Source: Neofusicoccum parvum (lineage: Eukaryota; Ascomycota; Dothideomycetes; Botryosphaeriales; Botryosphaeriaceae). From it: DNA of 64,000 nt. The notes beneath the pieces were generated by a model. The model was not told the origin of the DNA, made no database searches, and saw only the letters and a program-made list of their open reading frames with translations. A program made the position numbers and the translations under genes. How positions within the stretch are numbered: the stretch's first letter is position 1; each line of letters starts with the position of its first letter. The DNA is taken from positions 1,860,001 to 1,924,000 of the forward strand of contig CP087210.1 in the NCBI GenBank assembly GCA_020912385.1, read 5' to 3'. Shown here one piece after another: positions 11,611 through 21,797 of this stretch.

Positions 11611-14117
11611 ATGCCGCAAGACAAGACGGGGACGAGCCGCAAGTCGGCCGCCAGAACGCTGGCGCCGATGAACAACTTCGTCTACGATATTCTGCTATGG
11701 ACGTTCTCTATACTCGTCGACCTCTTCTTCAGGGAAGTGCATCCGCGGAGCTCGTGGAAGGTCCCGCGGACCGGGCCCGTCATCTTTGTGGCTGCCCCTC
11801 ATGCCAACCAGGTATGTGCATAACGCCCTCGGGAAGGGTGGCAGACAGAAACATACGGGCATCTGACAAGAAACGGCAGTTCGTCGACCCTCTGATCCTC
11901 ATGCGCGTCGTGCGTATGGAGGCCCAACGCCGCATCTGCTTCCTTATCGCCGAGAAATCCATGCGGAGGAAGTTCATCGGGTGGTTCGCTCGCAACGTTG
12001 GTGCTCTGCCTGTGGGCAGAGCTCTGGACAGCACGAGGCCCGCCGAGGGCAGGGTCTACCTTCCCGATCCCATAAACGACCCCACCCTCGTCCGCGGCGT
12101 AGGCACAAATTTCGAGGGCAAGGACTTCCAGGTTGGAGGTCTTGTCGTTCTTCCCTCGGTCAACAACACTGCTGCAAGCTCGGAGATTTTGGAGATACAT
12201 GGACCGGAAGAGCTTCGCGTCAAGAAGCCCTTCAAGGGCGGGGTGGCTATCCGCCAGCTGACTGGCCGGGAGGATGTCAGTGAGGACGGCAAGATAATGA
12301 ATGGTGACGGCAAGATCGGTCCGGCAGAGGGCTTCCCCGGCACCAGCTTTAAGGTTGCTCCGAAAGTGGATCAGAGCAAGGTCTATGACGCGGTCTTTGA
12401 GAAGCTCAATGATGGTGGCTGCGTTGGTATCTTCCCCGAAGGTGGTAGCCACGACCGTCCGGAGCTCCTGCCCCTCAAGGGTAGGTAAAATTCTTGATCT
12501 TGGCCGAGGATACGACCACTGACTTCTTCGCTAGCTGGTGTTGCGATCATGGCTCTTGGTGCTCTTGCTGCCAATCCAAACAGCGGGCTGAAGATCGTAC
12601 CTGTCGGTATGAACTATTTTCACGCCCACAAGTTCCGCTCAAGGGCTGTGATCGAATTCGGTACGCCTGTCGAAGTTCCTCAAGAGCTCATCGAGCTTTA
12701 CAAGCAGGGGGAGCGTAGAGAAGCTGTTGGCCGTTTGCTAGAGCATGTCTACAATGCTCTGGTTGCGGTCACAGTGACGGCGCCAGACTACGAAACTCTG
12801 ATGGTATGTCTTAGCAAAAGATCTTTAGGCCCTGGGCGACACTAATATGATTTTCTACAGTTGATCCAAGCTGTTCGCCGCCTTTACAACCCCAAGGGCA
12901 AGAAGCTCCCGCTCCCCATGGTGATCGAACTCAACCGCAGGCTTGTAAAAGGCTACGAAAGATACAAAGATGACCCGCGCATCGTCAGCTTAAAGCAGCA
13001 AGTTCTTGCGTACAATAAGAAACTGATGATGCTAAACATCCGCGATCACCAGGTCGAGTACGCGAAGTTCTCTATCCACAAGGTTGTCTTCATGCTGGTC
13101 TACCGTTTCAGCAAGTTGGTCCTACTTTCTATCGGCGTACTGCCTGGTCTCATCCTATTCGCTCCGGTATTCATCGCTGGAAAGAGCATTTCGATTAAGA
13201 AGTCGAAGGAAGCGCTGGCGGCCTCTACAGTCAAGATTCAGGCCAAGGACGTCGTGGCGACCTGGAAGCTCCTCGTGTCGATGGCTCTTGCCCCACTCCT
13301 TTACAACTTCTACACAATCCTGCTTACCTGGTGGACGTACCGGAACCGCATACAAGGGCACATGCCGGAGTCGGTGCCGCTTTGGGCTGTCGTGGTATTC
13401 GGCTACATCTTCTTCCCGACTATTACATACGCCGCTCTCCGCTTCGGCGAGGTCGGAATGGATATTCTGAAGTCTCTGCGACCGCTCGCCCTGTCGTTGA
13501 ATCCTTCGTCCAGCAACACGCTGCATAAGCTCAGGGTAATGAGAGCAGACCTGGTCCGCGATCTCAACGACGTAATCAACGAACTGGGACCCGAGATGTA
13601 TCCAGACTTCGACCACGCCAGGATCGTTGCGGACCCGTTCCACGAGGAGTCCCCGAAGCGCGAGCAGTTCAAGCGGCGCGACAGCGAGTATTCAGTCGAG
13701 TCGCTGCCTTCGTCGCCCAGCCAGACCAACATCCACGTCACAGACACAAGCATGGGTGCAGGCTTGACGGCAGACGGACACCTGCCGCGCAACGAGTCGT
13801 TCAAGAACTTGGGCAACATTGCGCTCTTTGCAACGCGGCCCACGACGCCGAGCAAGCCGCGGTCGCGGACGAACTCCAGTGGCGGGCTGGCGGGCAGCGG
13901 CGGGTTCCCGCTGCAGGGCTTCAGCACGCTCGAGAGCCAGGGCGGGTTCGAGGAGGTCAGCAAGAAGATCCGCGGGGCGATGAAGGAACGAGGGCAGAGG
14001 AGACGGAGCAGCAACCCCAACAACGACTGGGAGCTGGGCAGCGGCAGCGGGGCGACGACGCCGGGCAGCGAGGTCAGCGGGTTCAGCGGGCTCACGGACA
14101 GCAAGAAGGAGAGGTGA
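11611..14117 (+). CDS. GPT2: Glycerol-3-phosphate/dihydroxyacetone-phosphate acyltransferase (SCT1/GPT2 family)
   Basis: Four exons (11611-11811, 11880-12480, 12535-12803, 12861-14117) give 775 residues, the normal size. It catalyses sn-1 acylation of glycerol-3-phosphate, the first step of phospholipid and triacylglycerol synthesis, in the ER membrane. The acyltransferase core is visible: APHANQFVDP (His64, Asp70, the fungal H-x5-D form) spans the exon 1/2 join, a basic AEKSMRR segment follows, then FPEGGSHDRPELLPLKAG across the exon 2/3 join. Membrane segments precede and follow the core: one near residue 30, a long one around LLSIGVLPGLILFAPVFI, and two more near LAPLLYNFYTILLTWW and VVVFGYIFFPTITYAAL. 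The C-terminal 200 residues are Ser/Thr/Gly-rich and probably cytosolic and phosphorylated, as in yeast Gpt2. SCT1 and GPT2 cannot be separated by sequence in single-copy filamentous fungi. Confidence 0.92.
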
Positions 14118-14839
14118 GGTTGCATAAGCATTCAGCATGGCGTCTGGCGTTCGTTTCGCGGTTGGTTGATACCAGGACGGGGGCGGGCCGTGTTCATGTA
14201 GGCGCAGACTAGAAATATGGAGCAGATGTCTCAGGCACGCATGGCCGGGTGGCGCCACGCCAGCCGCCGGGGCGGACATGTGAAGGCGAAGCAGCGGCAG
14301 CGGTGCGCATGTGCAATGACAATGGCGGGCGGTGCAGCCGCAGGACGCTTGGCCGCGCGCTGCGTGTGGGCGCATGGGCGCATCGGGGCTGCGGCCAGCG
14401 GTGCGGCCAGCGGTGCGGCCAGCGCTGCTCGTCCACCACCCGCCACCGCTGCGCAACGAGGCCGCGCTGACGATCTCGCGCCCACGGACCCGACATCAAT
14501 GACGCCGCATCCCGCACCCAGCAGCGAGTGATAAGCCCGCGCTCGGACGCACGACTCGCCGTTCCAACGCTCGCCCGGCCGCCCCAGGCCCAAATTTCCC
14601 AGGCTGCAACACCACCCCCGAGCACCGTGAGGCGACAATGCGTGCGTCTGACACCGCACCCCAGCTGCCGCCGCGCTGAGCGAAGTGCGCGACCCCCAGG
14701 CCCCGCCGACGAAACGCGACAGTTGCGCGGCCCTGCCCCGGCCGTGTTTTAGGCCGCCCGCGCCGTGCTGCATGCTTGGCCGCGTTCTGTTTCTGCTTCC
14801 TCGTACAGGCTGCGCAAGCTCCGGGTCGAGTGCAAAGGC
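14118..14839. other. GC-rich intergenic region, no gene seen
   Basis: Very GC-rich, with long but meaningless ORFs on both strands. It holds a 12-bp tandem repeat (GGTGCGGCCAGC, about three copies, 14388-14425). An in-frame extension of the next gene upstream to 14765 lacks a convincing ATG. Confidence 0.4.
14388..14425. repeat. 12-bp tandem repeat, about 3 copies
   Basis: The unit GGTGCGGCCAGC is repeated with one variant first copy in a GC-rich promoter region. Confidence 0.7.
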
Positions 14840-17800
14840 ATGGCGCCCTCCAACGTCTTCTCCTACCTGCGCCCCCACCACCGCCGCGCCAACTCGCAGC
14901 CCGCGTCGCCCGAGCCGCCGCTGTCCGCGTCATCGCAAGTCTCGCCGACGAACCCCCAGCACTTCCAGGACCTCTTCTCGCCCACCAGCGCCCCCCAGCC
15001 CCAGCCGCTGCCTCAGCCGCCCAACCCGCACCGCTTCCAGCAGTTCGCCGATGCTAGCAGCTCCAACTCCAATTCTCCCGTCAGCCCGTTCCCGCCCGTC
15101 CTCCCGCCCATCCCCCGCGTGGCCAGCCGGAGCGACCCTCCCGCGCCGCAGAAACAAGTCCCGAGGAAGGAGCGGCGGTCGGTGCCTCCGCCCGCCGCCA
15201 GCGTAGCCCAAGAGCTGGGGAGGCCACAGTTTGCGCGGGGAGGAGGTGATGCTGGCGCGCCAGGCAGTGGAGGTGGAGTTCAAGTGTCGTCACCGCCTGC
15301 GGAGCAGCCTAGACCGTCTCCGGACGCTGTGCTGTCACCCGACAGTTGGCGCGACACCACTGGCAAGAGAGTGAGCGCCCCTACTGGGTTCCGGTCGAGA
15401 GGCCAGAGAGCGGCAGGCGCCGCCGCCGGCCAAAATGGTCCGTTGATCGACCAGGTGCCCTCGTTTCCGCACGCCGAGGCGCTTGCGCCTTCGTCCTTCA
15501 GTTCGCCGTACATGATGAGCCAGTCCTCCTTGTCCTCTTCCGGACTGTCTGAGAAGGTGCCCGGCTCGGGGAAGCCAGCAGCACCGGCTCAGCATGGAAA
15601 GAGTGGGAAGAGAGGGTTGAATTTGTTGAATCCCATGTCCTTGCTCCTGCGGCGAAGATCGGCCCAGGCACTGCAACATCTTTCAGAAGAAAGTCTTGTT
15701 ACCCACAAAAACAATGTCGTCCCGGCCATGGCCCGTGGGGACGACTTTGATCCAAGCATACGAGGCCATATTGTACACGACTTCAGTGCTCCAAAGCCCC
15801 GGAGAGCAGTGTCTTACGACCCCTATGGAAACAACTATCTCGGAGTGAAGGAAGCTGACACCAGGCGGCAACCCCGACAAACGGACGATGAGAGCCCTTC
15901 CAAGCGTGACCGCTCGCATACTCCTGTGTTCAAAGAGAACTTCGACGACAGCACCGATGCCGACGACGAAAAGCGAAAGTCTGCGATCCGCGCGGAAACA
16001 CTTGCAAACCACGACTTCCTGGCTCGAAACGCGGTGCCTGACTCGGAACCAGAGCCACCCGCACCGCCCTTCGCTCGAATACCTGCCAATCCTCACATAG
16101 CACGGAGAACAATACCTCTGCCGCTTAGCCAAGTGCCTGTCCGAGACGATGTGGCAGCAGGCCTGGAAACAGTTCCCGAGGCAAGCCCCACCTCGCCGGT
16201 TTCTAACGGGTCGAAACGATCAAGCACAGCCAAGACGCCCCCGAAGTCGCGCTCAAGAGCAACGTCTGGTGCAGACTCTGTGTTCCAGCCCGCTGGCCTT
16301 CCGACACACATGACGAGCAGGGCGTCCCGCTTCAGCTTCCAAATTGCAGGAGTCGACTCTGCAGCACAAGAGCAATTACTCGAGGAAAAGCATCGGCAGA
16401 AGGTTGCGGCAAAGCAGTCTGGCAGCAATGGTGCTCACGACTACGGAGACGAGGAAGATGACATGTTCGATTACGACAATATAGACGATGATATGTTTGC
16501 TGGATTCGAAGAAGAGATACCAACAATCGGTGGGGACTATGATGACTACGGATATGGTGGTGGATATAATGGTGAATATGGCGCCTATGGCAATACGGGG
16601 TCAGCACCTGGTCTAGGATCATTCGACTTCAGCACTGTGAACAACAGGGTGCCGTTCAGCAGTACTCTGAGCCCCATCAGCGCTGGTGGAGAGTCGCTCG
16701 CCACACCAAGAGATTCGCTCGGCAACGTCATCGGCTCGGCAGTCACGGATGACAGCCAGAAACTCGCGCCTGCACCAAGTCCGCTGGGTGCTCCTCCTGT
16801 AAATGGCGACCATGAACCCAGCCCCGAGCCCACCGGCCTGGGATTCCTTAACCCCGAGGACAGTAGTGACGACGAATTCGTCCCAGAACGTATTAGCACA
16901 CTCGCAAGACCAGATCGAGCAAAACAAGCAGCACTGGATCGATCGCAGAGCGTCAATGTAATGGAGGATGACGACGACCTCTACTTTGATGACGGCCTGA
17001 TTGGAGAGCCGGATCTTCCGGAGGACGGTGAGAAGTTCGACGAATCCGTTTTCGACGACCCGACCCACCCACTCTACGAACGCCCTGCACCAGCCATGAA
17101 GTCTCCACCTCTCACGGAAGCCGGACCGGACTCCGGTGATCTGGACGCAGAAGATGGAGAGGATCTATCGAAACATGGATTGGTACCGCATCCTTCCATG
17201 CGTGGTCAGGGTCGGACTTTCCAGGCCGCTAGCGATCCTTTCGAGTTCAGTGATCCGCAAGACTACTTCAGTGCTTTGGTCGAGGCCACGCATCAGGCTG
17301 AAGCAGATGGTCGATTCGCTAGGAAGAACAGCGTCGCTACGACGAATCTGTCTCTACTAGGCAAGGATGAGGAGGATGGACATGATGAGCAGAGCAGAAA
17401 CCCTATTCGTGATTCGCAAGACACGGCTCCCAGCCTCGTTCCTGATTCAGGCCGTGTGAGCGGCGCCACAGAGACGTTCGCATCCGACGCGCTGGACGAC
17501 TTCGGAAGCATGGGCTTTGACGCAGACGCATACGGAGACGATTTCGGAGATGGATTCGACGACTATGACAGCGCTCTCGAGGACGACCCAATAATTGCTG
17601 CAGCGAATGCTGAAGCCCTTGCGAATGATTACGAAGGCGAGTACGGCTCAGAGTTCGGCTTCTACGCGGCAGCGAATGGGGTGGATGGCTCCGTCTACGG
17701 AGGCTTCTTTGGTCCCAGAGATGCTCTAGGACGCAGCATCAGTGGCCGTAACGCAGTAAGGGAACCAAACCTCACGCCCATCACCGAACGCTCAGAGTAT

Positions 17801-19033
17801 AGCACTCGCAACTCGTTCATCGGCATGGGACCATGGTCTGCAGCTCCCACAAGCGCAGGCGGTGCAGGCCAACACACCTCAGCTGGTGCCCTCCCTTCAC
17901 CCGGCGTTGCGCAACTGGCACGGATGAGTCCATACGGCTTCCCACCCGGCTCCGAGGATGACTATGACTACGACTACAGCCTTGAGCAGCTAATGAAGTT
18001 GCGCAAGGGCGCGTTCGGTGGCGCTGGCACGGCCAGTCCTGGAGGCAGTGCTAACAGTAGTCCAAGGAACTCTAGTCCACTCAGCTACTTTCCTGGTAGT
18101 TTCCCCGGAAGAGGAAGCAGCCCGGTCGCGACCAGAGCAAAGAGTGCTTTGGATACGTACTCGGATCTTCCCGAGGTCGAAGAGACGCCCAATGAGGAGA
18201 CCGGAGATGGCGAAGGTGATGAGGTTGACGAACAGAGCCCCGCGGATGAAGAAGCCCTCGTATCAGAGATTAACAGGGCAGACTCGGCATCTGACATCAG
18301 TGCTGTATCGGCATACGATGAAAATCGCAACAGCAAGCACGAGGAGAAAGAACCGCTGTCCAGCCCTCCTCCCGCTCAAAAGAAGGTCCCCCATCAGATA
18401 GACACGAACTACGACTACTTCCTCCCCGACCAGCCCGGAAACATTCCCGTTTCCGTCCCTAACTCCGCAATTTCCACCACCTCAACCACGTCTCTCCCCA
18501 TGAGCCACGCCTCAGCTGGTGGTGGACACTCCACATCCGCGTCTGCATCTGGCATCCCTCCCGCACCACTACTCTCGCCTACCTCTCCCCCACAACTACA
18601 AACGAACTTCGCAGCAGCGGGAAACGAGCCTCAGAAACCCCTACCCCTCCCATCTTCATCCTCTGACCAACTGCATCACCTGCAACAGCAACATCCAGGT
18701 GCTGCCCCAACCTTCCCCTATGGCCTCCACACCAATACCGCGGTCGCTCGCGACTCCTCGGCCTCGATCGCCATCCTCTCGCCGCTCTCCCCAACCTCCC
18801 CGACCTTAACAAGCCTCGCGGACCACCCACACCGCAAGTCCGGAGGCGGTGGCAGGCACAGCAGGACGAGCAGTGCGGGTATGGACAGCGTCGCGTACAT
18901 CAAAGAGCGCATCGAGACGGATAATATGGACCGGCCACCGGAGTTCCGATGGGTGTTGGAGAGAAGAAGGACAAGCGGGACAGGGGAAGTGGAGGTGATT
19001 GGGAGAGAGTTCGTCGAGGGAGGTAGGATATGA
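14840..19033 (+). CDS. Large acidic, disordered conserved fungal protein of unknown function
   Basis: One uninterrupted frame of 1397 residues starts at MAPSNVFSYLRPHHRR. The frame is open upstream to 14765, but the ATG at 14840 is the first good start. The sequence is mostly disordered: Ser/Pro-rich N-terminus; a compact conserved-looking block KRGLNLLNPMSLLLRRRS (about residues 253-270) followed by DDFDPSIRGHIVHDFSAP; several strongly acidic stretches with DDDD and Tyr/Gly runs (near YGDEEDDMFDYDNIDDDMF); and Ser/Thr/Pro-rich C-terminal segments. The end, RPPEFRWVLERRR...VEVIGREFVEGGRI, looks like a short folded motif. There is no signal peptide, membrane segment or catalytic signature. It may be a scaffold or signalling protein of filamentous fungi, but I do not recognise the family. 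The length without introns and consistent codon use make the gene itself secure. Confidence 0.85.
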   Translation: MAPSNVFSYLRPHHRRANSQPASPEPPLSASSQVSPTNPQHFQDLFSPTSAPQPQPLPQPPNPHRFQQFADASSSNSNSPVSPFPPVLPPIPRVASRSDPPAPQKQVPRKERRSVPPPAASVAQELGRPQFARGGGDAGAPGSGGGVQVSSPPAEQPRPSPDAVLSPDSWRDTTGKRVSAPTGFRSRGQRAAGAAAGQNGPLIDQVPSFPHAEALAPSSFSSPYMMSQSSLSSSGLSEKVPGSGKPAAPAQHGKSGKRGLNLLNPMSLLLRRRSAQALQHLSEESLVTHKNNVVPAMARGDDFDPSIRGHIVHDFSAPKPRRAVSYDPYGNNYLGVKEADTRRQPRQTDDESPSKRDRSHTPVFKENFDDSTDADDEKRKSAIRAETLANHDFLARNAVPDSEPEPPAPPFARIPANPHIARRTIPLPLSQVPVRDDVAAGLETVPEASPTSPVSNGSKRSSTAKTPPKSRSRATSGADSVFQPAGLPTHMTSRASRFSFQIAGVDSAAQEQLLEEKHRQKVAAKQSGSNGAHDYGDEEDDMFDYDNIDDDMFAGFEEEIPTIGGDYDDYGYGGGYNGEYGAYGNTGSAPGLGSFDFSTVNNRVPFSSTLSPISAGGESLATPRDSLGNVIGSAVTDDSQKLAPAPSPLGAPPVNGDHEPSPEPTGLGFLNPEDSSDDEFVPERISTLARPDRAKQAALDRSQSVNVMEDDDDLYFDDGLIGEPDLPEDGEKFDESVFDDPTHPLYERPAPAMKSPPLTEAGPDSGDLDAEDGEDLSKHGLVPHPSMRGQGRTFQAASDPFEFSDPQDYFSALVEATHQAEADGRFARKNSVATTNLSLLGKDEEDGHDEQSRNPIRDSQDTAPSLVPDSGRVSGATETFASDALDDFGSMGFDADAYGDDFGDGFDDYDSALEDDPIIAAANAEALANDYEGEYGSEFGFYAAANGVDGSVYGGFFGPRDALGRSISGRNAVREPNLTPITERSEYSTRNSFIGMGPWSAAPTSAGGAGQHTSAGALPSPGVAQLARMSPYGFPPGSEDDYDYDYSLEQLMKLRKGAFGGAGTASPGGSANSSPRNSSPLSYFPGSFPGRGSSPVATRAKSALDTYSDLPEVEETPNEETGDGEGDEVDEQSPADEEALVSEINRADSASDISAVSAYDENRNSKHEEKEPLSSPPPAQKKVPHQIDTNYDYFLPDQPGNIPVSVPNSAISTTSTTSLPMSHASAGGGHSTSASASGIPPAPLLSPTSPPQLQTNFAAAGNEPQKPLPLPSSSSDQLHHLQQQHPGAAPTFPYGLHTNTAVARDSSASIAILSPLSPTSPTLTSLADHPHRKSGGGGRHSRTSSAGMDSVAYIKERIETDNMDRPPEFRWVLERRRTSGTGEVEVIGREFVEGGRI

Positions 19034-20077
19034 GTATTGAAGCATGGATTGAAGCAAAATTTTATAGAGATATCCTTGTTGGTTTTTTTTTTTTTTGTTT
19101 TTTGTTTTTTGCGTGTTTTCGAGATACCTCGCGAGGGACGACGGGAAGTTGAAGAAAGGAGTAGTTGAGAACACGATGTTCTCGTGGAACGTTTTGAGAC
19201 TGACCGATGCTGGCAACAAAAAAGAATACGGGGGCACAAAGATTGACGCGGAAGCGGGATGTGCAATATCTTTGACCTACGGGTGGAATAAACATCTTGG
19301 GATGCATAGCAGCGGCGTTGTCCTTTTCTTCTTCTTCTTTTCTCTCTTCTCTCAACAACCTTATCCCCCCATTTCAAAAACACGTGGGACACCAGACTTA
19401 TCAGGTCTCCCCTTTTATTCATCAATTTTTTTTTTCACGAGCCGTACCTACGATATGGCAAAATCTTTGGCTCCAGCGTTTCCCCAAAGTCTTTCACCAC
19501 CTCCCTTCATCACGATTGGCTGTATAGCAATGGCGGCTGCTACTTCTCTGCGCTCCGTTCTGGGGGGGTTCGAAAGACGAAAAAAAGATTGCCCGTCTTC
19601 TATCCTTCGTCATGTCGTTGTTCTTCTTGACCCAGTCCGGCTTTATGTCAGCCCACCCAGCCTAATACCCCACATCAAATTGCTACGGAAAGTTTTTTTT
19701 GGATAGATTTGGAACGCTCTCACGAGATGGATTGAAGCGGGAGAGAAAAAAAATTAAAAGAAATCGAGCGGCTGCTGAGCCGAGTTGGGGCTGAAGCTGC
19801 TGGGGACTGATAGTATTTTAATGATAATGTGGATTCCCTCTGAGCGCACTTGTAGATGTTGAGCGCGCGAAACCTTGACTCGTGAACAAGCACGTTTTAA
19901 GATTGAATGTAGCTAGCAAAAGGAAATGCTGTAGCCCGAGATCTCCGTCTATGTCTTTGTAGCGACAGTTCCCTTCCAAGAAGCCCAAAAGAACCAACGG
20001 GTATACAGAATCGATCATCGACGAATTCCTCAACCACTTTCATCCACACACCAAAGGATGGGGAGGTAGCTGCCGTC
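19034..20077. other. Convergent 3' flanks, no gene seen
   Basis: This is about 1 kb of AT-richer DNA between convergent genes, with a long T tract at 19084-19112 and other T runs. ORFs are short and unsupported. Terminators of both neighbours are expected here. Confidence 0.45.
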
Positions 20078-21402
20078 TCAGAAGTTGTCAATCCTGACGC
20101 CCACGCCCCGTTCATCCGCCAGCGCCACCAAATCCGCGCCGACGACCACGTCCATCAACCCCAGACCCACGCTCTTGTAAATAACATTCCCCTTCTCCAG
20201 CCAGTCCCTCAGGCCCAGATCGCCCTCGTCGAGCCCACCGCCGGTAATGGCGCCGGGGCAGTTGTCGTCGGGGACGATCTGGACGCCAGCGGAGGATTCG
20301 GTGCCGAGAGAGCTCTGGCTAGACGAGCTGGCGGCAGCGCTGCGCCTGCGCGCCTCGGCGTCGCGCTTGAGCATGACCAGCTCGCCCAGCTCCACCACCT
20401 GGTCGCCCTCCAGCCCGGCCTGCAAGATCTCGCCCGCCTCGCGCATGCACGCCTCGACGCTGTCGACGACAATGGCGCCGCCCTGCTTGGCGTGCTTGTG
20501 GAAGTGCCGGCCGTGTTGGGGTGCAACCGCTTGGCGCAGGATGTCCGGGTGGATTTCGATCATGTGAGGCTTGTACTGGGGGAAGAGGTGGTGTGTTAGC
20601 TGGGTTTGGTGCCTGTGCTGGATTTCGAACTTACGCTGCCAATTGCCGCAATGTATCTCCCTTTCTTTCGGCCCTCAGGGCTCGTCAAGTAGCTGGCGGG
20701 GAAAAGCGGTTTCGACGACGGCGTTGTCATGAAGATTGCCGATGAGGAGCGCACCGTCGACTTAAGCAGCCGTTCGTACTCGGTATGTGCGGGCGTGATG
20801 AGTTTAATGTCGGGGCGGTGAACTCGCTGGTCTTTGTTGTTCTCCGGGTCGAACAGGTTCTTCATCAGGTCCTTGGCGGTTTCGAAACTCCGGTTGATGA
20901 TGTTGAGGTGGTGGATCTCGTCCGGTCGCAGGAGCAGCGCCAGACGGATGTGCCAGTATGCCTGCTTCCCTGCTCCGAAGACCGTCAGGTCGTGCACATT
21001 GTTGCGCTTCTTGAAAAGCATCGTCGATGCGAGCGCGGTCCTGAAGGCAGTGATCTCTTCCGCATTGATCATGCCGCGAGGGAAGCCGGCGGAATCCAGA
21101 AGCGTGATGGAGCCGCGCGGTGGTATCGGGTTGCTGGCTGACGGGTCGGAGAGCGTCACCAGCTTCACGCCCAAGCCGTCGTTGCTGCTGGCGGGCATGA
21201 AGAGCGTCGTGGAGCCATCCTTGCGCTTGAGATGGGTCCGCTGGGGCTGGTAGGTCGCGCAGCACCCGCTCTCGCCCTCGGTGGCGGTCGAGTAGTAGTG
21301 GAGCGCATCGGCCAGCGACTGCTGCAGGTCGAGGATGTCCTGGCGGCTCAAAGAATGCAGGATCGACTTGACGTCGTGGTCGGTCAGGATGGTGAGAGGC
21401 AT
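20078..21402 (-). CDS. Ornithine cyclodeaminase / mu-crystallin family NAD(P)-dependent enzyme
   Basis: Two exons (21402-20635, 20575-20078; 59-nt intron) give 421 residues. Family members use NAD(P)(H) to deaminate or reduce small amino or imino acids (ornithine to proline, ketimine reduction, alanine dehydrogenation); the substrate here cannot be read from sequence. Visible features are the N-terminal MPLTILTDHDVKSIL, a substrate-side segment with TTLFMPASSNDGLGVKLVT, the Rossmann region TVFGAGKQAYWHIRLALLL (GxGxxA-like), and the C-terminal part with DSVEACMREAGEI, GDLGL, and KSVGLGLMDVVVGADLV, all typical. A Ser/Arg-rich insertion (RRRSAAASSSSQSS) lies between conserved blocks near residue 330, probably a surface loop. 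The frame is open upstream of 21402 into a non-homologous stretch; the ATG at 21402 fits the family start. It lies 395 bp downstream of RPL8 on the same strand. Confidence 0.9.
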
Positions 21403-21797
21403 TGTGCTGCGCGAGAAGGCGTGGGCGCGAGTGTCAGCACAGCGTCTGCTCTGTGAAGAACGGTAGCCAGGCGCACTTACGGTGGGGAAGCAGCATGACG
21501 CAGCGGGGTGCGCGAGAAGGCGGGATGGCTTGCAACGGCGCGTCGGCGATTCGGCGGCGCGGGGCACCGATACCGGCAGAATATCGTACCATTCACTCCA
21601 CACATTTTCGAGACAAGGGCAAGGGTCAGAGTCATTTGCTGGGCCAGTGAGTGCTTCCTTGATTGTCATTTGCGAAGAAAGTTTCAATCGCATTCCGGCT
21701 GGATTTCCACCAACGCCCGCTAAACTGAGGAAGACACGCCTGAGTCCCGTTTATCCATCCATTTTGGTATCGTGAAAGCTGAAACTTTTTAGACCGC
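21403..21797. other. Intergenic region between RPL8 and the cyclodeaminase-like gene
   Basis: These 395 bp must hold the 3' end of RPL8 and the promoter of the downstream gene, both on the minus strand. No gene is seen. Confidence 0.5.
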
